Positions 1 through 5,278 of a stretch of 5,278 nt of DNA are shown here, one piece after another. Every line of letters begins with the position of its first letter. Positions within the stretch are counted from its first letter, which is position 1. The notes beneath the pieces are model-generated. The model did no database searches, was not told the origin of the DNA, and saw nothing but the letters and a program-made list of their open reading frames with translations. The stretch comes from Muribaculaceae bacterium (GTDB lineage: Bacteria > Bacteroidota > Bacteroidia > Bacteroidales > Muribaculaceae), in the NCBI GenBank assembly GCA_016287065.1, contig JAEEVB010000173.1, positions 1 through 5,278 on the forward strand, read 5' to 3'. The position numbers and the translations under genes are program-made.

Positions 1-331
1 GGAAGCGGTCGGGCTGGAAGTCCTTGGCGAGCATACTGCCCGAGATGTCGAGGGCAATCACAATGTCGGTGCCTTCGGCATCGCTCGAGGCCCAGCGGTC
101 ATAGGTCTGTGGACGGCACAAGATAATGATGAGGCAAGCAAGTGCTCCCAACTTGAGCGCAAAAGAAAAATGCCTGAGATACACACGCCAGCTGCTTGGC
201 AACTTCTCAAATGCCTGGGTCGATGACATGCGCAGTGCCGGGTCGCCATGCCGTTGCCTCCACACCCACCATGCAATGAGCGGGATGAAGAGCAGGAACA
301 GCCATAGCAATGATGGATGGGCGAAATTCAT
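1..331 (-). CDS. batA: BatA, VWA-domain membrane protein of the aerotolerance (Bat) cluster, N-terminal 110 residues (3' end beyond window)
   Basis: Seen: the frame starts at ATG 331-329 and stays open to base 1 (110 residues). It opens with a hydrophobic segment at about residues 7-24, then a second at about 57-73 ending in RPQ. A VWA domain begins at about residue 88, with the metal-ion (MIDAS) motif DISGSM at 95-100 (D95, S97, S99). The order two membrane segments then VWA is that of BatA; the rest of the VWA domain and any C-terminal membrane helix lie outside. The start codon shares ATGA with the stop of the gene before it, and AGGAGG (plus-strand 342-347) sits 10 bases upstream, an unusually good Shine-Dalgarno match for this phylum, so coupled translation is likely. 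Known: Bat proteins were linked to aerotolerance in Bacteroides fragilis. The biochemical role is unsettled. BatB shares this layout, but position just after the MoxR/DUF58/exported-protein trio favours BatA. Confidence 0.88.
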   Translation of the reverse strand, partial: MNFAHPSLLWLFLLFIPLIAWWVWRQRHGDPALRMSSTQAFEKLPSSWRVYLRHFSFALKLGALACLIIILCRPQTYDRWASSDAEGTDIVIALDISGSMLAKDFQPDRF

Positions 332-1308
332 TCTTTTCCGCCCTCCTGTGCGGTAGTGGCATCTTCTTCGGCAGGTTTAACCTCTTCTTCAATGGGGCGT
401 GTGTGCTCCACAAAGTTGATGGCACGCTGCAGCGAGCGTTCGTTGTCATCGGCCAGCGGATGCTGGTTGGCAAACTTCACGAAGTCGGCAATCTCCAGTA
501 TCTCGTTCAACTGGTCGTTCACAGGCATTGTCTTCTCGTTGTTGAGCAGGGTTTCCTTGATTTGCGTGGTGGTCATCTCCACTGCATTGATGTTGAAGCG
601 GCGGTCGATGTACTCGCGCAAGATGTCGGTAAGGCTGGTGTAGTATTCCTTTTCCATGCCCTGCTGCCACAGTTGCTGTTCCTTGAGAGTGGCAAGCCGT
701 TGCATCGCCTCCTCGTAGGGCGGCAGGCGTTTCTTCTCGTGCTTGAAGGGCAGCTTGCCCTTGCGCCACCACTTGAAGTAGGCATAGGTGAGGGCCGCCA
801 CTGCGAGCAGCACAAGCCATAGCCACCACAGGTCGACGATAAAGTCGGGCACCCAGTCGAAGAACTTAGAAGGTGCTTTCTCAACAGGAGCATAGTCCTT
901 GATGTCGCATTTCTCATCAACCTGCACAGGCACAACTTTCAGGCTCAAGGCATTGGAGAGCACCGTGTCGCCCTCGCCCACAAGGCACACAATGGGCTTA
1001 ATGGCCCATAGGCCCGAGTCGAATGACTGGATGAGGTAATCCTTGTTAATCTGTATGCGATTGTTGCCCAAATCCATCTTTTTGGCAGTGGGGCGTTCCA
1101 CAATCTCTACCATGCTGTGCAGGGTGTCGATCTGGTCGTTAGGGAACACATAGGGCACCCCCTTGTCGGTCACAAGTTCCAGATGCAGCCATGTGGTTTT
1201 GCCCATGAGCAGCACAGCACTGTCGATGCGTGCCTTCAGGAAGGCATTGGCACCTTGTGCGGCTGTCAGGGTCAACACACTTATTATCAATATGAGTAGT
1301 TTCTTCAT
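328..1308 (-). CDS. Exported single-pass membrane protein of the Bat operon: BatD-like outer domain plus DUF4381-like cytoplasmic domain
   Basis: Seen (326 residues): a signal peptide at 1-22 (MKK, a hydrophobic core, then AQGANA before the likely cut), an extracytoplasmic beta-rich part at about 23-150, one tryptophan-rich membrane helix at about 159-178, a basic stop-transfer stretch (WWRKGK, then HEKKR), and a charged cytoplasmic part to the end with a Glu-rich tail at about 306-326. The stretch at about 27-45 (ending in GKTTWLHLEL) and the FDSGLWAIKP block at 96-105 resemble the beta-sandwich of BatD/oxygen-tolerance proteins. The helical stretch at about 222-255 (YYTSLTDILREYIDRRF, then TTTQIKETL) resembles DUF4381. 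The protein therefore looks like a membrane bridge between periplasm and the cytoplasmic MoxR/VWA machinery; that role is inference. The gene starts 17 bases after the DUF58 stop and overlaps batA by 4 bases. Homologues at this place in other Bacteroidales are usually annotated as hypothetical. Family resemblances are by eye. Confidence 0.85.
   Translation of the reverse strand: MKKLLILIISVLTLTAAQGANAFLKARIDSAVLLMGKTTWLHLELVTDKGVPYVFPNDQIDTLHSMVEIVERPTAKKMDLGNNRIQINKDYLIQSFDSGLWAIKPIVCLVGEGDTVLSNALSLKVVPVQVDEKCDIKDYAPVEKAPSKFFDWVPDFIVDLWWLWLVLLAVAALTYAYFKWWRKGKLPFKHEKKRLPPYEEAMQRLATLKEQQLWQQGMEKEYYTSLTDILREYIDRRFNINAVEMTTTQIKETLLNNEKTMPVNDQLNEILEIADFVKFANQHPLADDNERSLQRAINFVEHTRPIEEEVKPAEEDATTAQEGGKE
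342..347 (-). promoter_or_regulatory. Shine-Dalgarno-like AGGAGG before batA
   Basis: On the minus strand AGGAGG lies 10 bases before the batA ATG, inside the last codons of the upstream gene. Genes in this phylum usually lack such a site, and none of the other three complete genes here has an obvious one. Together with the ATGA stop/start overlap it supports the chosen start. It may also be chance, because the same bases encode the Gln-Glu-Gly-Gly tail of the upstream protein. Confidence 0.45.
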
Positions 1309-1325
1309 CTTTCGTGTAAAAGAGT

Positions 1326-2204
1326 TTAGCGGATTACCGCACGTTTCTTGAACATGAGCAGCAAAGCTTTCACATAGTCTTCGTGCGTGGCCATCGACAC
1401 GAGGTCGACGCGTGCACGCTGCGCCGTGTCGTTGAGCTTGCGCTGCTGCTCATACCACCAGCGGTCGACGGCCTTGCGCACGCGGGCGCTACTGGTGTCG
1501 ATCCAGCGCTCGGCACCCGTCTCGGCATCATAGATGCGCATCAGGCCCACATCGGGCAGCTGGGTTTCGCGCTGGTCATAGATCTGGAGTGCCATCACGT
1601 CGTGCTTGCTGTTGGCTATCGAGAGCGGCTTGTAATAGTCGTTATCGTCGATGAAGTCAGAAATCAGGAAGGTGGTGCAGCGCTTCTTGATGACGCTGGT
1701 GAGGTATTCTAAAGCGAGCCCCACATTTGTGCCCTTGTTCTCGGGTTTGAAGTAGAGCAGTTCGCGAATCACGAGCAAGATGTGCTTGCGGCCTTTCTTG
1801 GGAGGTATGAACTTCTCGATTTTATCGCTGAAGAATATGACGCCCACCTTGTCGTTGTTCTCGATGGCCGAGAATGCCAGGGTGGCAGCCACCTCGGTGA
1901 TGTAGTCTTGCTTCATCTCGCCCACAGCACCAAAGTTCTTGCTGCCCGACACATCAACGAGCAACATCACGGTGAGTTCGCGCTCCTCTTCATAGACCTT
2001 CACATAGGGCCGGTTTTGCCGAGCGGTCACATTCCAGTCGATGTCGCGCACATCGTCGCCATAATGGTACTCGCGCACCTCGCTAAAGGTCATGCCACGC
2101 CCCTTGAATGCCGAGTGATACTCACCGGCAAACACGTTTTGCGACAGGCCTTTGGCCTTGATCTCAATTTTCCTGACCTTGCTTAATAGTTCGTTGGAAT
2201 CCAT
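1326..2204 (-). CDS. DUF58 family protein with VWA-type metal-ion site
   Basis: Seen (292 residues, no signal peptide or membrane helix): the DUF58 signature lies at 41-75, with VREYHYGDDVRDIDW at 43-57, TAR at 60-62 and YVKVYEEERE at 67-76. It runs straight into a VWA fold with a MIDAS motif DVSGS at 84-88 (D84, S86, S88), a likely MIDAS threonine T159 in GTN, and an aspartate D183 in SDF. All expected metal ligands seem present, so the site is probably functional. Known: DUF58 genes very often follow moxR, and the protein is thought to be a VWA adaptor or substrate carrier for the MoxR ATPase. Unlike DUF58 proteins with two N-terminal membrane helices, this one is the short soluble type, so it should act in the cytoplasm. 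It lies 61 bases after moxR and 17 bases before the exported-protein gene. No Shine-Dalgarno site is visible. Family assignment is firm; the target of the complex is unknown. Confidence 0.95.
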   Translation of the reverse strand: MDSNELLSKVRKIEIKAKGLSQNVFAGEYHSAFKGRGMTFSEVREYHYGDDVRDIDWNVTARQNRPYVKVYEEERELTVMLLVDVSGSKNFGAVGEMKQDYITEVAATLAFSAIENNDKVGVIFFSDKIEKFIPPKKGRKHILLVIRELLYFKPENKGTNVGLALEYLTSVIKKRCTTFLISDFIDDNDYYKPLSIANSKHDVMALQIYDQRETQLPDVGLMRIYDAETGAERWIDTSSARVRKAVDRWWYEQQRKLNDTAQRARVDLVSMATHEDYVKALLLMFKKRAVIR

Positions 2205-2265
2205 CGTGAAATAAGATTCATGAAATAGAGGTTTCGTTCATGTTTCAGCCCGGGGGCTGAAGTCA
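2205..2265 (-). other. Intercistronic gap moxR/DUF58 with two inverted repeats
   Basis: This 61-base gap is long compared with the next two junctions (17 bases and a 4-base overlap). It begins just after TGATGA, a tandem double stop for moxR. A GC-rich 8-base stem (arms 2244-2251 and 2254-2261) is followed by a weaker one with 6-base arms CATGAA/TTCATG at 2219-2224 and 2237-2242, ending about 14 bases before the DUF58 start. No T-run follows the strong stem, so a simple intrinsic terminator is unlikely. A processing site, an mRNA-stabilising end or a partial attenuator would fit. Confidence 0.5.
2244..2261 (-). repeat. GC-rich perfect inverted repeat after moxR
   Basis: On the plus strand the arms are TTCAGCCC and GGGCTGAA around a GG centre. 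As RNA this would fold as a 7-base stem with a 4-base loop. It starts 4 bases after the last base of the moxR TGA stop. It could be a local RNA element or one copy of a dispersed palindromic repeat; only a genome-wide count could tell. Confidence 0.6.
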
Positions 2266-3261
2266 TCAGGGCACCGGAATCTTGTCGAGGATGTTGTTGA
2301 TGACCTCGTCGGGCGTGATGTTGTTGGCCTCGGCCTCGTATGACAGGCCCATGCGGTGGCGCATCACATCGTGGCACACGGCACGCACGTCTTCAGGAAT
2401 CACATAGCCACGACCACGCAAGAAGGCATAGGCCCTTGCGGCAAGCGCCATACTGATGGAAGCACGAGGCGACGAACCGAAGTCGATCATGCTCTTCAGG
2501 TCGTTCAGACCGTATTCGCTCGGATAACGGGTGGCAAACACGATGTCGACAATGTATTTCTCGATTTTCTCGTCGATATATATCTTCTCCACGATGTCGC
2601 GGGTCTCCACAATGTCGCGTGGGGTGATGAGCGGCTGAACGGCGGGGCGGTCGCTGGTAATGTTCATCCTGATGATTTGCTTCTCCTCCTCCTTGTTGGG
2701 ATAGCCAATCACTACCTTCATCAAGAAACGGTCGACCTGGGCCTCGGGCAGCGGATAAGTGCCTTCTTGCTCAATGGGGTTCTGTGTGGCCATCACCAGG
2801 AAGGGGTCGTCGAGCTTGAAAGTGCTGTCGCCAATGGTCACCTGACGCTCCTGCATGGCCTCGAGCAGTGCACTCTGCACCTTGGCTGGTGCACGGTTGA
2901 TCTCGTCGGCGAGAATGAAGTTGGCAAAAACGGGGCCTTTCTTCACCTCAAACTGCTCTTTCTTCACACTATAGACCATGGTGCCTACCACATCGGCAGG
3001 TAGCAGGTCGGGCGTGAACTGGATGCGGCTGTAACGGGCATCAATAATTTGGGCGAGCGTCTTGATGGCAAGCGTCTTGGCAAGGCCAGGTACGCCTTCG
3101 AGCAAGATGTGGCCGTTGGCCAGCAATGCGATGAGCAACGAGTCGACAAGGTGTTTCTGACCCACTATGGTCTTGTCCATGCCTTGTGTGATGAGGTTCA
3201 CGAAATTGCTCTTGCTGGCAATCAAATCGTTCAGTTCTCTGATATTAACAAACTCTGCCAT
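2266..3261 (-). CDS. moxR: MoxR-family AAA+ ATPase
   Basis: Seen (331 residues, full usual length, no signal peptide): Walker A GVPGLAKT at 56-63; RIQFTPDLLP at 79-88, typical of MoxR; Walker B ILADEINRAP at 116-125 with D119 and E120; sensor-1 region MATQNPIEQEG at 157-167 with N161; VDRF at 177-180 with the likely arginine finger R178; and sensor-2 SPRA at 264-267 with R266. A C-terminal helical lid ends the protein. All catalytic residues are present. Known: MoxR ATPases form hexamers and, with VWA-domain partners encoded next door, act as chaperone-like machines that mature or remodel target proteins. Here the partners would be the DUF58 protein and BatA. It is the first gene of the operon, starting at ATG 3261-3259 after an AT-rich leader with no Shine-Dalgarno site. 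The symbol denotes the family, since MoxR subfamilies cannot be separated by eye. Confidence 0.96.
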   Translation of the reverse strand: MAEFVNIRELNDLIASKSNFVNLITQGMDKTIVGQKHLVDSLLIALLANGHILLEGVPGLAKTLAIKTLAQIIDARYSRIQFTPDLLPADVVGTMVYSVKKEQFEVKKGPVFANFILADEINRAPAKVQSALLEAMQERQVTIGDSTFKLDDPFLVMATQNPIEQEGTYPLPEAQVDRFLMKVVIGYPNKEEEKQIIRMNITSDRPAVQPLITPRDIVETRDIVEKIYIDEKIEKYIVDIVFATRYPSEYGLNDLKSMIDFGSSPRASISMALAARAYAFLRGRGYVIPEDVRAVCHDVMRHRMGLSYEAEANNITPDEVINNILDKIPVP

Positions 3262-3320
3262 AAATCAAAATTGTTTATCGTTTAATGTTTTTATTTTCAA
3301 ACTCTTAGCGATGCACGCCT

Positions 3321-3340
3321 CATTGTTTTTTGCAACAATG
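3321..3340 (-). repeat. Inverted repeat in the presumed moxR leader
   Basis: Arms CATTGTT (3321-3327) and AACAATG (3334-3340) are perfect 7-base complements around a 6-base loop. They lie about 60-80 bases before the moxR start. No T-run follows in either direction, so this is not a terminator; a leader hairpin or protein-binding site is possible. Confidence 0.35.
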
Positions 3341-3356
3341 GCGACACACCACAGCT

Positions 3357-3374
3357 TATCCCTGCAAAGGGATA
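3357..3374 (-). repeat. Small inverted repeat at the likely 5' end of the moxR transcript
   Basis: Arms TATCCC (3357-3362) and GGGATA (3369-3374) flank a 6-base loop. If the minus-strand promoter next to it is real, transcription would start at about 3370-3373, so the mRNA would begin with this hairpin. A terminal stem of this kind can protect mRNA from decay. The repeat is short, so chance is a real alternative. Confidence 0.3.
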
Positions 3375-3376
3375 TG

Positions 3377-3406
3377 CAAAATTATCACTTTGAAAACTAT
3401 TGCGAA
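3377..3406 (-). promoter_or_regulatory. Possible Bacteroidetes-type promoter for the moxR operon
   Basis: On the minus strand a perfect TAnnTTTG box (TAATTTTG, 3384 down to 3377) is preceded by TTCG (3406-3403), one mismatch from the TTTG element, with an 18-base spacer. It would give a leader of about 110 bases before moxR. It is the only full -7 box I found on this strand in the intergenic region, but the upstream element is imperfect. Confidence 0.4.
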
Positions 3407-3443
3407 TAATCTTTGTAGTTAATTATTTCAATTTTAAGTTAGA

Positions 3444-3462
3444 AATGTTAAATCTTAACATT
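3444..3462. promoter_or_regulatory. Palindrome between the divergent promoters, possible operator
   Basis: AATGTTAA (3444-3451) and TTAACATT (3455-3462) are perfect 8-base inverted arms around ATC. The site lies about 50 bases upstream of the rightward -33 element and about 40 bases upstream of the leftward one, so a dimeric regulator bound here could act on both transcription units. The region is AT-rich, which raises the odds of chance symmetry. Confidence 0.4.
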
Positions 3463-3512
3463 CATCCCCCCATAATTTACACTCTTTGTGACTCGCATTT
3501 TTAGGGTGGAAT

Positions 3513-3543
3513 TTTGTGTGCTTGTTTTTTTGGCGTAATTTTG
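3513..3543 (+). promoter_or_regulatory. Bacteroidetes sigma-A-type promoter of the exported-protein gene
   Basis: TTTG (3513-3516) and TAATTTTG (3536-3543) match the known -33 (TTTG) and -7 (TAnnTTTG) elements of this phylum at every defined position, with a 19-base spacer. Transcription should start at about 3547-3550, giving a short leader of about 20 bases ending in A-rich GAGAAA before the start codon. Confidence 0.75.
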
Positions 3544-3567
3544 TGGCCATATTAGAAAACCGAGAAA

Positions 3568-5043
3568 ATGATGACATACAAGAGAATAAAGAGCATATTG
3601 CTGGTGGTGTGCATGATATGTGCAGTGCTGCCGTTGCACGCGCAGTCGACTCAAGCGCTTCAAAAGGTGTTTCGCGCCATTGTGAAGAACGACTTCAATC
3701 AGGCATGGAACCTGCGCCAGAAGGTGGTGAATGCTAATGCAGAGACTCAGGTGCTGCTCGACTTGAGCGATGCCTTGATTCTGGCACGGCCCGCCGAGAC
3801 GAGCTCGAGCGTGACCATTGAACGCGATCCGTGGCATGCGATGACGCTGGTGCGCAACATCTACGTGCGTGGCGAAGGTCTTGAGCAGGCCAACGAGTTC
3901 CTGTCGGCCGACGGTATTGAACTCTCGGTCGACATGATTGAGAAACTGATTGAGAAGCGCCTCATCGACGACACCTTCAAGCACGATGCCGAGAGCGAAT
4001 ACAGGCGACTGCTCACCGTTATCGATACCGATAATCCTGCCTATACTCGTGCACGCAACCGCTTGGCCGAGATCGACTTTGCGGCACGTTGCACCAGTGC
4101 TCAAGGTTGCCGCAATTATATGCGCGACTATCCCGAGTCGCCGCTGGTGGAGAAAGCCAAGGCACTCACGCTCAAATTTGACTATGAAGAGGCTGAGCAA
4201 GAGGGTACTGCCGCAGCCTGGAAGCGGTTCATCAATTCCTATGGCAGCCGTCCTGAAGCCAAGTCGCAAGTGGAGCAGGCGCAACGCAATCTGATTGCAG
4301 TTCAGAGGGCACAACTCGTGAGTCAGCAAGTGACTCTGCAGGCGCTCGACGACTATGCCAGCACCAATAAGCGCTCTCTGGAGAATCCCGTGTTTACCGT
4401 ATATGACAACCTCATCAACCTGCCCATGCACTCCCATCGTCTCATGAGCCTGAAACTCAACTTTGGCGGTGCTACCTCGAGGGTCGACGAGGAGGTGAAA
4501 CAGGTTAAGGGCAAGACTTATAAAAACTACTACAACTTCAATGCTCAAGGTTTGCTCACCGAGAGCTATGACGGCTATCTCAACCAAAAGACCACTTATC
4601 GCTATGACTTTGATGAGACACATGGCTTCTATCCCGTGTCACGCACCACTAATGGCAAGACCTATACCTACAGCTGTAGTTACGACGTGCGCACCAAGCG
4701 GCTCGATGCCATCAAGTGCACCGACGGCACAAGGGTGGAATTCATCTTCGACGAGAACGGGCGCATTGTGGAGCGCAAGCAGACCGATTCATCGGGTAAA
4801 GTGGTGACAGCCACCTATAAGAGTGGAAAGATACGCACCGAGACAGGTCCCAAGCAGACCATGAAATTCCTGAAGTATGACGATAACCGTGCTACTGAGA
4901 TCGACATCGTGAAAGGCGCCAAGACCGACAAGTGGACCTATGAGTATGAGCTTAACGACGCTAAGGCCTGGGTGAAGGCGGTGGCATCGCTCAATGGCAA
5001 GCAACAGTTCACCATAACGCGCCGATTCACACCTTCAATATAA
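3568..5043 (+). CDS. Exported protein of unknown function: helical TPR-like N-terminal half, YD/RHS-like beta repeats C-terminal
   Basis: I do not recognise a named family. Seen (491 residues): a signal peptide at about 1-25 (MMTYKRIK, hydrophobic core, LPLHA then Q, a common Bacteroidetes cut site without a lipobox cysteine), so it should be periplasmic or outer-surface. Residues 28-270 look alpha-helical. Two segments at about 181-198 and 218-238 share the aromatic, Y-x-S/P, A spacing of TPR repeats such as those of BamD and YbgF (NYMRDYPESP; RFINSYGSRPEA). Residues 315-487 form about seven beta-hairpin-like units of roughly 20 residues, such as NFNAQGLLTESYDG and FDENGRIVERKQTDSSG, resembling degenerate YD/RHS repeats. 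C175/C181 and C370/C384 could form disulfides. ATG 3568 follows a strong promoter closely; a second ATG at 3571 is equally possible. A scaffold, binding or envelope-assembly role is only inference. It is divergent from the Bat operon, and no link in function is proven. Confidence 0.85.
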   Translation: MMTYKRIKSILLVVCMICAVLPLHAQSTQALQKVFRAIVKNDFNQAWNLRQKVVNANAETQVLLDLSDALILARPAETSSSVTIERDPWHAMTLVRNIYVRGEGLEQANEFLSADGIELSVDMIEKLIEKRLIDDTFKHDAESEYRRLLTVIDTDNPAYTRARNRLAEIDFAARCTSAQGCRNYMRDYPESPLVEKAKALTLKFDYEEAEQEGTAAAWKRFINSYGSRPEAKSQVEQAQRNLIAVQRAQLVSQQVTLQALDDYASTNKRSLENPVFTVYDNLINLPMHSHRLMSLKLNFGGATSRVDEEVKQVKGKTYKNYYNFNAQGLLTESYDGYLNQKTTYRYDFDETHGFYPVSRTTNGKTYTYSCSYDVRTKRLDAIKCTDGTRVEFIFDENGRIVERKQTDSSGKVVTATYKSGKIRTETGPKQTMKFLKYDDNRATEIDIVKGAKTDKWTYEYELNDAKAWVKAVASLNGKQQFTITRRFTPSI

Positions 5044-5063
5044 TGTATTGGCGGCTGTGAACG

Positions 5064-5278
5064 TCAGGACTTGAGGAGTAGCACGAGTATCCACACTATA
5101 CCCAGCACAATGCAGGTGAGGCTGATGGAATAGAGTTGCCGCTTGATATAAGGGCGTTCGGGCGGTGTGAAACTGCCTCGCAAGAAGGTGAAAGCAGCCA
5201 TAAACACGAAGAAGTCGTCGAAATAACCCAGAATCCCTTTTTTATCAAAATCCAGAGGAATTATCACATAGGCAATCG
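5064..5278 (-). CDS. DUF1232 (YkvA-like) membrane protein, C-terminal part (5' end beyond window)
   Basis: Seen: the frame is open from the right edge and gives about 71 residues up to TGA 5066-5064. The visible start IAYVIIPLDFD followed by GILGYFDDFFVF matches the DUF1232 core (Y-x-x-x-P-x-D, then G-Y-x-D-D). Because this core continues upstream through an in-frame TAT before the GTG at 5267, that GTG is internal and the true start is outside. The last 20 residues form a hydrophobic helix ending in KS, so the protein is probably membrane-anchored at its C-terminus. The function of DUF1232 is not known; members are small and often membrane-associated. Its stop lies 20 bases from the end of the convergent exported-protein gene, and I see no clear terminator hairpin in that gap. 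Confidence 0.8.
   Translation of the reverse strand, partial: IAYVIIPLDFDKKGILGYFDDFFVFMAAFTFLRGSFTPPERPYIKRQLYSISLTCIVLGIVWILVLLLKS

Larger units (their letters stand above)
3262..3567. other. Divergent intergenic region, 306 bases, no gene seen
   Basis: This AT-rich stretch separates the leftward moxR operon from the rightward exported-protein gene. It holds promoter-like motifs for both directions, one strong palindrome at 3444-3462 and two small inverted repeats at 3321-3340 and 3357-3374 on the moxR side. I see no convincing small coding frame, tRNA or riboswitch fold. Confidence 0.8.

Noticed and set aside
310..822. Plus-strand open frame of 170 codons
   Set aside because: It lies opposite the composite membrane protein, whose signal peptide, helix and operon context are coherent. 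The product is a Leu/Val/His-rich antisense shadow.
1782..2186. Plus-strand open frame of 134 codons
   Set aside because: It is antisense to the DUF58 signature and MIDAS region; its composition mirrors the real gene.
2356..3003. Plus-strand open frame of 215 codons
   Set aside because: It is fully inside the complementary strand of moxR, which has all AAA+ motifs intact, and it shows no domain of its own.
3321..3340. Reading the CATTGTT/AACAATG hairpin with its T-run as an intrinsic terminator
   Set aside because: The T-run is in the loop, not after the stem; the stem is AT-rich, and it sits upstream of moxR rather than after a gene.
3516..3737. Plus-strand frame of 73 codons beginning inside the promoter
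   Set aside because: Its start lies within the promoter spacer, upstream of the expected transcript start, and it overlaps the signal peptide of the real gene in another frame.
3448..4623. Long minus-strand open frame of 391 codons opposite the exported-protein gene
   Set aside because: It overlaps the 5' part of a gene that has a signal peptide, a consensus promoter and domain-like structure. The antisense product has no recognisable motif or sensible domain order, and is best explained by codon bias leaving few stops on the other strand.
5040..5110. Terminator between the two convergent genes at the right
   Set aside because: I looked for a stem followed by a T-run on either strand in and around the 20-base gap and found none convincing.
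5265..5267. GTG as the start codon of the DUF1232 protein
   Set aside because: The family motif already begins upstream of this codon (IAY before V) and the frame is open to the window edge, so the GTG codes an internal valine.
1..5278. Mobile element, defence island or CRISPR
   Set aside because: There is no transposase, integrase, nuclease, toxin-antitoxin pair, spaced direct repeats or terminal repeats, and base use appears even across the genes. The MoxR/VWA set fits a housekeeping Bat operon, not a defence cassette.

Overview
The window looks like chromosomal DNA from a Bacteroidales bacterium (Bacteroides, Prevotella or Muribaculaceae type). Three things support this: a Bat (aerotolerance) gene cluster in the order typical of Bacteroidetes, a perfect match to the Bacteroidetes promoter pattern (TTTG, 19-base spacer, TAATTTTG), and A-rich leaders with little Shine-Dalgarno sequence. 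The genus cannot be fixed from the sequence. I see no tRNA, rRNA, CRISPR array, insertion sequence or phage gene.

Bases 1-3261 hold four minus-strand genes, read right to left. They are a MoxR-family AAA+ ATPase (2266-3261), a cytoplasmic DUF58 protein with a von Willebrand A metal-ion site (1326-2204), an exported single-pass membrane protein with a BatD-like outer domain and a DUF4381-like inner domain (328-1308), and the first 110 residues of BatA (1-331, cut by the window edge). The gaps are 61 and 17 bases, then a 4-base ATGA overlap, so this is very probably one operon. MoxR ATPases with VWA partners are thought to act as chaperone-like machines on envelope or metalloprotein targets. 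BatA and its neighbours would be the membrane part, and the DUF58 protein the soluble VWA partner. The 61-base gap after moxR carries a GC-rich hairpin that could set the ATPase level apart from the rest.

Bases 3262-3567 are an AT-rich divergent intergenic region. It has a strong promoter match for the rightward gene, a weaker one for the moxR operon, an 8+3+8 palindrome between them, and two small inverted repeats in the presumed moxR leader.

Bases 3568-5043 on the plus strand encode a 491-residue exported protein of unknown function. It joins a helical, TPR-like N-terminal half to a C-terminal run of YD/RHS-like beta repeats. It is the least explained gene here. Bases 5064-5278 on the minus strand are the 3' end of a DUF1232 (YkvA-like) membrane protein, convergent with it and cut by the right edge.

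The main cluster is a known type of system. The novelty candidates are the composite protein at 328-1308, the exported protein at 3568-5043, and the non-coding structures between genes.
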